This document shows positions 62,755 through 64,000 of a DNA stretch of 64,000 nucleotides, piece by piece. Both the position numbers and the translations under genes were made by a program. Below the pieces are notes generated by a model. That model ran no database searches. It was not told the origin of the DNA and saw nothing but the letters and a program-made list of their open reading frames with translations. Source of the stretch: Paracoccaceae bacterium. Its GTDB lineage: Bacteria; Pseudomonadota; Alphaproteobacteria; Rhodobacterales; Rhodobacteraceae. The stretch covers positions 372,001 to 436,000 of the forward strand of contig JAMWZC010000002.1 of the NCBI GenBank assembly GCA_024304985.1. The letters are read 5' to 3'. Positions within the stretch are counted from its first letter, which is position 1. Every line of letters starts with the position of its first letter.

Positions 62755-64000
62755 ATGAGAGATTTCCAGAGTCCGGGTCGGTCCACGGTGATGGCCACCA
62801 ACGGGATGTGTGCCACATCGCATCCTCTGGCGGCCAAGGTCGCCATCGAGACGCTGGAGCGTGGAGGAACGGCCATGGATGCCGCCATTGCCGGCGCTGT
62901 GCTTCTGGGAATTTGCGAGCCGCATATGTGCGGCATCGGCGGTGACTGCTTCGTCTTGATCTCGCAGCCGGGCCAGCCCGATATCGTGGCGCTGAACGGG
63001 TCGGGTCGTGCCCCCGCGGGCGCGAACGCGGCCGCGCTGCGGGACCGTGGGCAGACAACCGTGCCTCTGCGCGGGCCCGAGGCCGTGACCATTCCCGGTG
63101 CAATCGATGCATTCTGCACCCTGTCCGAAGATCATGGAAAGCTGGGAATTGACGCCCTTCTGGCCCCTGCCATCCGTTACGCTGAAGAGGGTGTTCCCGT
63201 CGGTCCGCGCGTGGCGATGGACTGGCCTGGCGCGTCCAAGGCGCTGCAGGGTCATGCACCGCAATACTATCTGCCGAATGGACAGGTGCCCGTGAAGGGG
63301 CAACTTTTCCGCCTGCCCGCGCAGGCCGAGGCGCTGCGCCGCATCGCGCGTAATGGACGCGCTGGGTTTTACGAAGGTGAGGTGGCCGAGGATCTGGTCG
63401 CCGCGTTAAAAGCTGCGGGGGGCGTGCATGAACTGTCCGATTTCGCCACGCAGCGCTGCAACTACAACAATCCGGTGAGCGGCCTCTACAAGGGGACGGA
63501 ACTTGTTGAGCACGCGCCGAACGGGCAGGGCGCGACCGCCATTCTGTTGCTGAACATCCTGTCGCACTTCGATATCGCCAGCATGGACCCGCTTGGCGTG
63601 GAACGTCTGCATATCGAGGCTGAGGCGACAAGACTGGCCTATGACGCCCGCAACCGATTTATCGCGGACCCGGACCACACCACCCGGCTGGATCACATGC
63701 TGGCCCCCGAAACCGCCCGGCGCTTGGCTGGTCTGATCGATCCCAAGCGGGCCATGGCCTCGGCCCACGCGGCGAGCGAGGCGATCCACAAGGACACGGT
63801 CTATATCACAGTGGTGGACCGTGACCGCATGGCCGTGTCGCTGATCTATTCGCTGTTCCACCCTTTTGGCTCGGGTATCGCGTCCGAGAAATTCGGCATC
63901 CTGCTCCAGAACCGCGGCGCGGGCTTCACACTGGAAGAGGGCCACGCCAACGAAATGGCACCCGGCAAGCGTCCTATGCACACCATCATTCCCGGCATGT
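62755..64000 (+). CDS. Gamma-glutamyltransferase-like Ntn hydrolase (3' end outside window)
   Basis: The first 415 residues of a GGT-family protein, autoprocessed at a Thr into two chains. The N-terminal part has ATSHPLAAKVAIETLERGGTAMDAAIAG and CGIGGDCFVL. The predicted nucleophile is Thr348 in HKDTVYITVVD. Classic GGT has a TTHxSVVD start here and an LNN motif later; this protein shows DTVYITVVD and LLQNRGAGF. It therefore belongs to a GGT-like subgroup (YwrD/acylase type) whose substrate may not be glutathione. There is no signal peptide, so a cytosolic enzyme is likely. The best ribosome binding site in the region (TAGGAGGGT) precedes the ATG. Confidence 0.88.
   Translation, partial: MRDFQSPGRSTVMATNGMCATSHPLAAKVAIETLERGGTAMDAAIAGAVLLGICEPHMCGIGGDCFVLISQPGQPDIVALNGSGRAPAGANAAALRDRGQTTVPLRGPEAVTIPGAIDAFCTLSEDHGKLGIDALLAPAIRYAEEGVPVGPRVAMDWPGASKALQGHAPQYYLPNGQVPVKGQLFRLPAQAEALRRIARNGRAGFYEGEVAEDLVAALKAAGGVHELSDFATQRCNYNNPVSGLYKGTELVEHAPNGQGATAILLLNILSHFDIASMDPLGVERLHIEAEATRLAYDARNRFIADPDHTTRLDHMLAPETARRLAGLIDPKRAMASAHAASEAIHKDTVYITVVDRDRMAVSLIYSLFHPFGSGIASEKFGILLQNRGAGFTLEEGHANEMAPGKRPMHTIIPGM

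Overview
The window is a 64 kb chromosomal segment of high GC content. The gene content points to an alphaproteobacterium of the Rhodobacterales (marine Roseobacter type). Pointers are a TRAP transporter beside a Pot-type ABC transporter, a PuuE-UraD fusion, a GT14/DUF5928-like glycosyltransferase next to a sulfotransferase, and a dispersed intergenic element (GGGGATATTT, short spacer, GCAAGAAGA). This assignment is inference from families, not a database match. I see no rRNA, tRNA, CRISPR array, insertion sequence or phage gene. Coding density is high, and most gene ends carry hairpin terminators or the dispersed element.

Layout. 1-5 kb: the 3'-truncated deoC, then a divergent troABCD-type Mn/Zn ABC operon whose promoter carries two copies of a 17-bp Fur-family-like palindrome. 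5-10 kb: a shortened DgoK-like protein, a SulP anion transporter, and a universal stress protein gene followed by an alanine/glycine:cation symporter gene. 10-23.7 kb: a two-armed catabolic locus. The leftward arm is potDABC-like genes plus a class III aminotransferase. The rightward arm is dctQMP TRAP genes plus a glutamine-synthetase-like ligase, an aldehyde dehydrogenase and an iron-type alcohol dehydrogenase. A RpiR-type regulator gene sits between the arms. This is the best candidate for an undescribed system: uptake and gamma-glutamyl-dependent breakdown of an amine or amino alcohol. 23.7-28.4 kb: purine catabolism (NCS2 permease, AllA, ureidoglycine aminohydrolase, PuuE-UraD fusion, UraH), without urate oxidase or allantoate hydrolase in the window.

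28.4-43 kb: mostly housekeeping: smpB, sulfurtransferase, aromatic aminotransferase, a small RHH protein, dapA, lytic transglycosylase, DMT exporter, a split MnmC pair (methyltransferase and FAD oxidase as divergent genes), HTD2/MaoC, VOC protein, tesB, polA, a zinc-finger protein and an ABC ATPase without a permease. 43-46.4 kb: HIT protein, GT14-like glycosyltransferase and sulfotransferase, likely building a sulfated surface glycan. 46.4-64 kb: UbiH-type hydroxylase, amidase, class I aminotransferase, ftsK, lolA, flavin reductase, OmpA lipoprotein, Ada-type methyltransferase, nth, adenosine kinase, rluA, LysE exporter, free-Met-sulfoxide reductase, thiolase, a STAS/anti-sigma kinase pair and a truncated gamma-glutamyltransferase-like gene.

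Start codons were chosen from Shine-Dalgarno sequences and family lengths, and several differ from the longest open frame.
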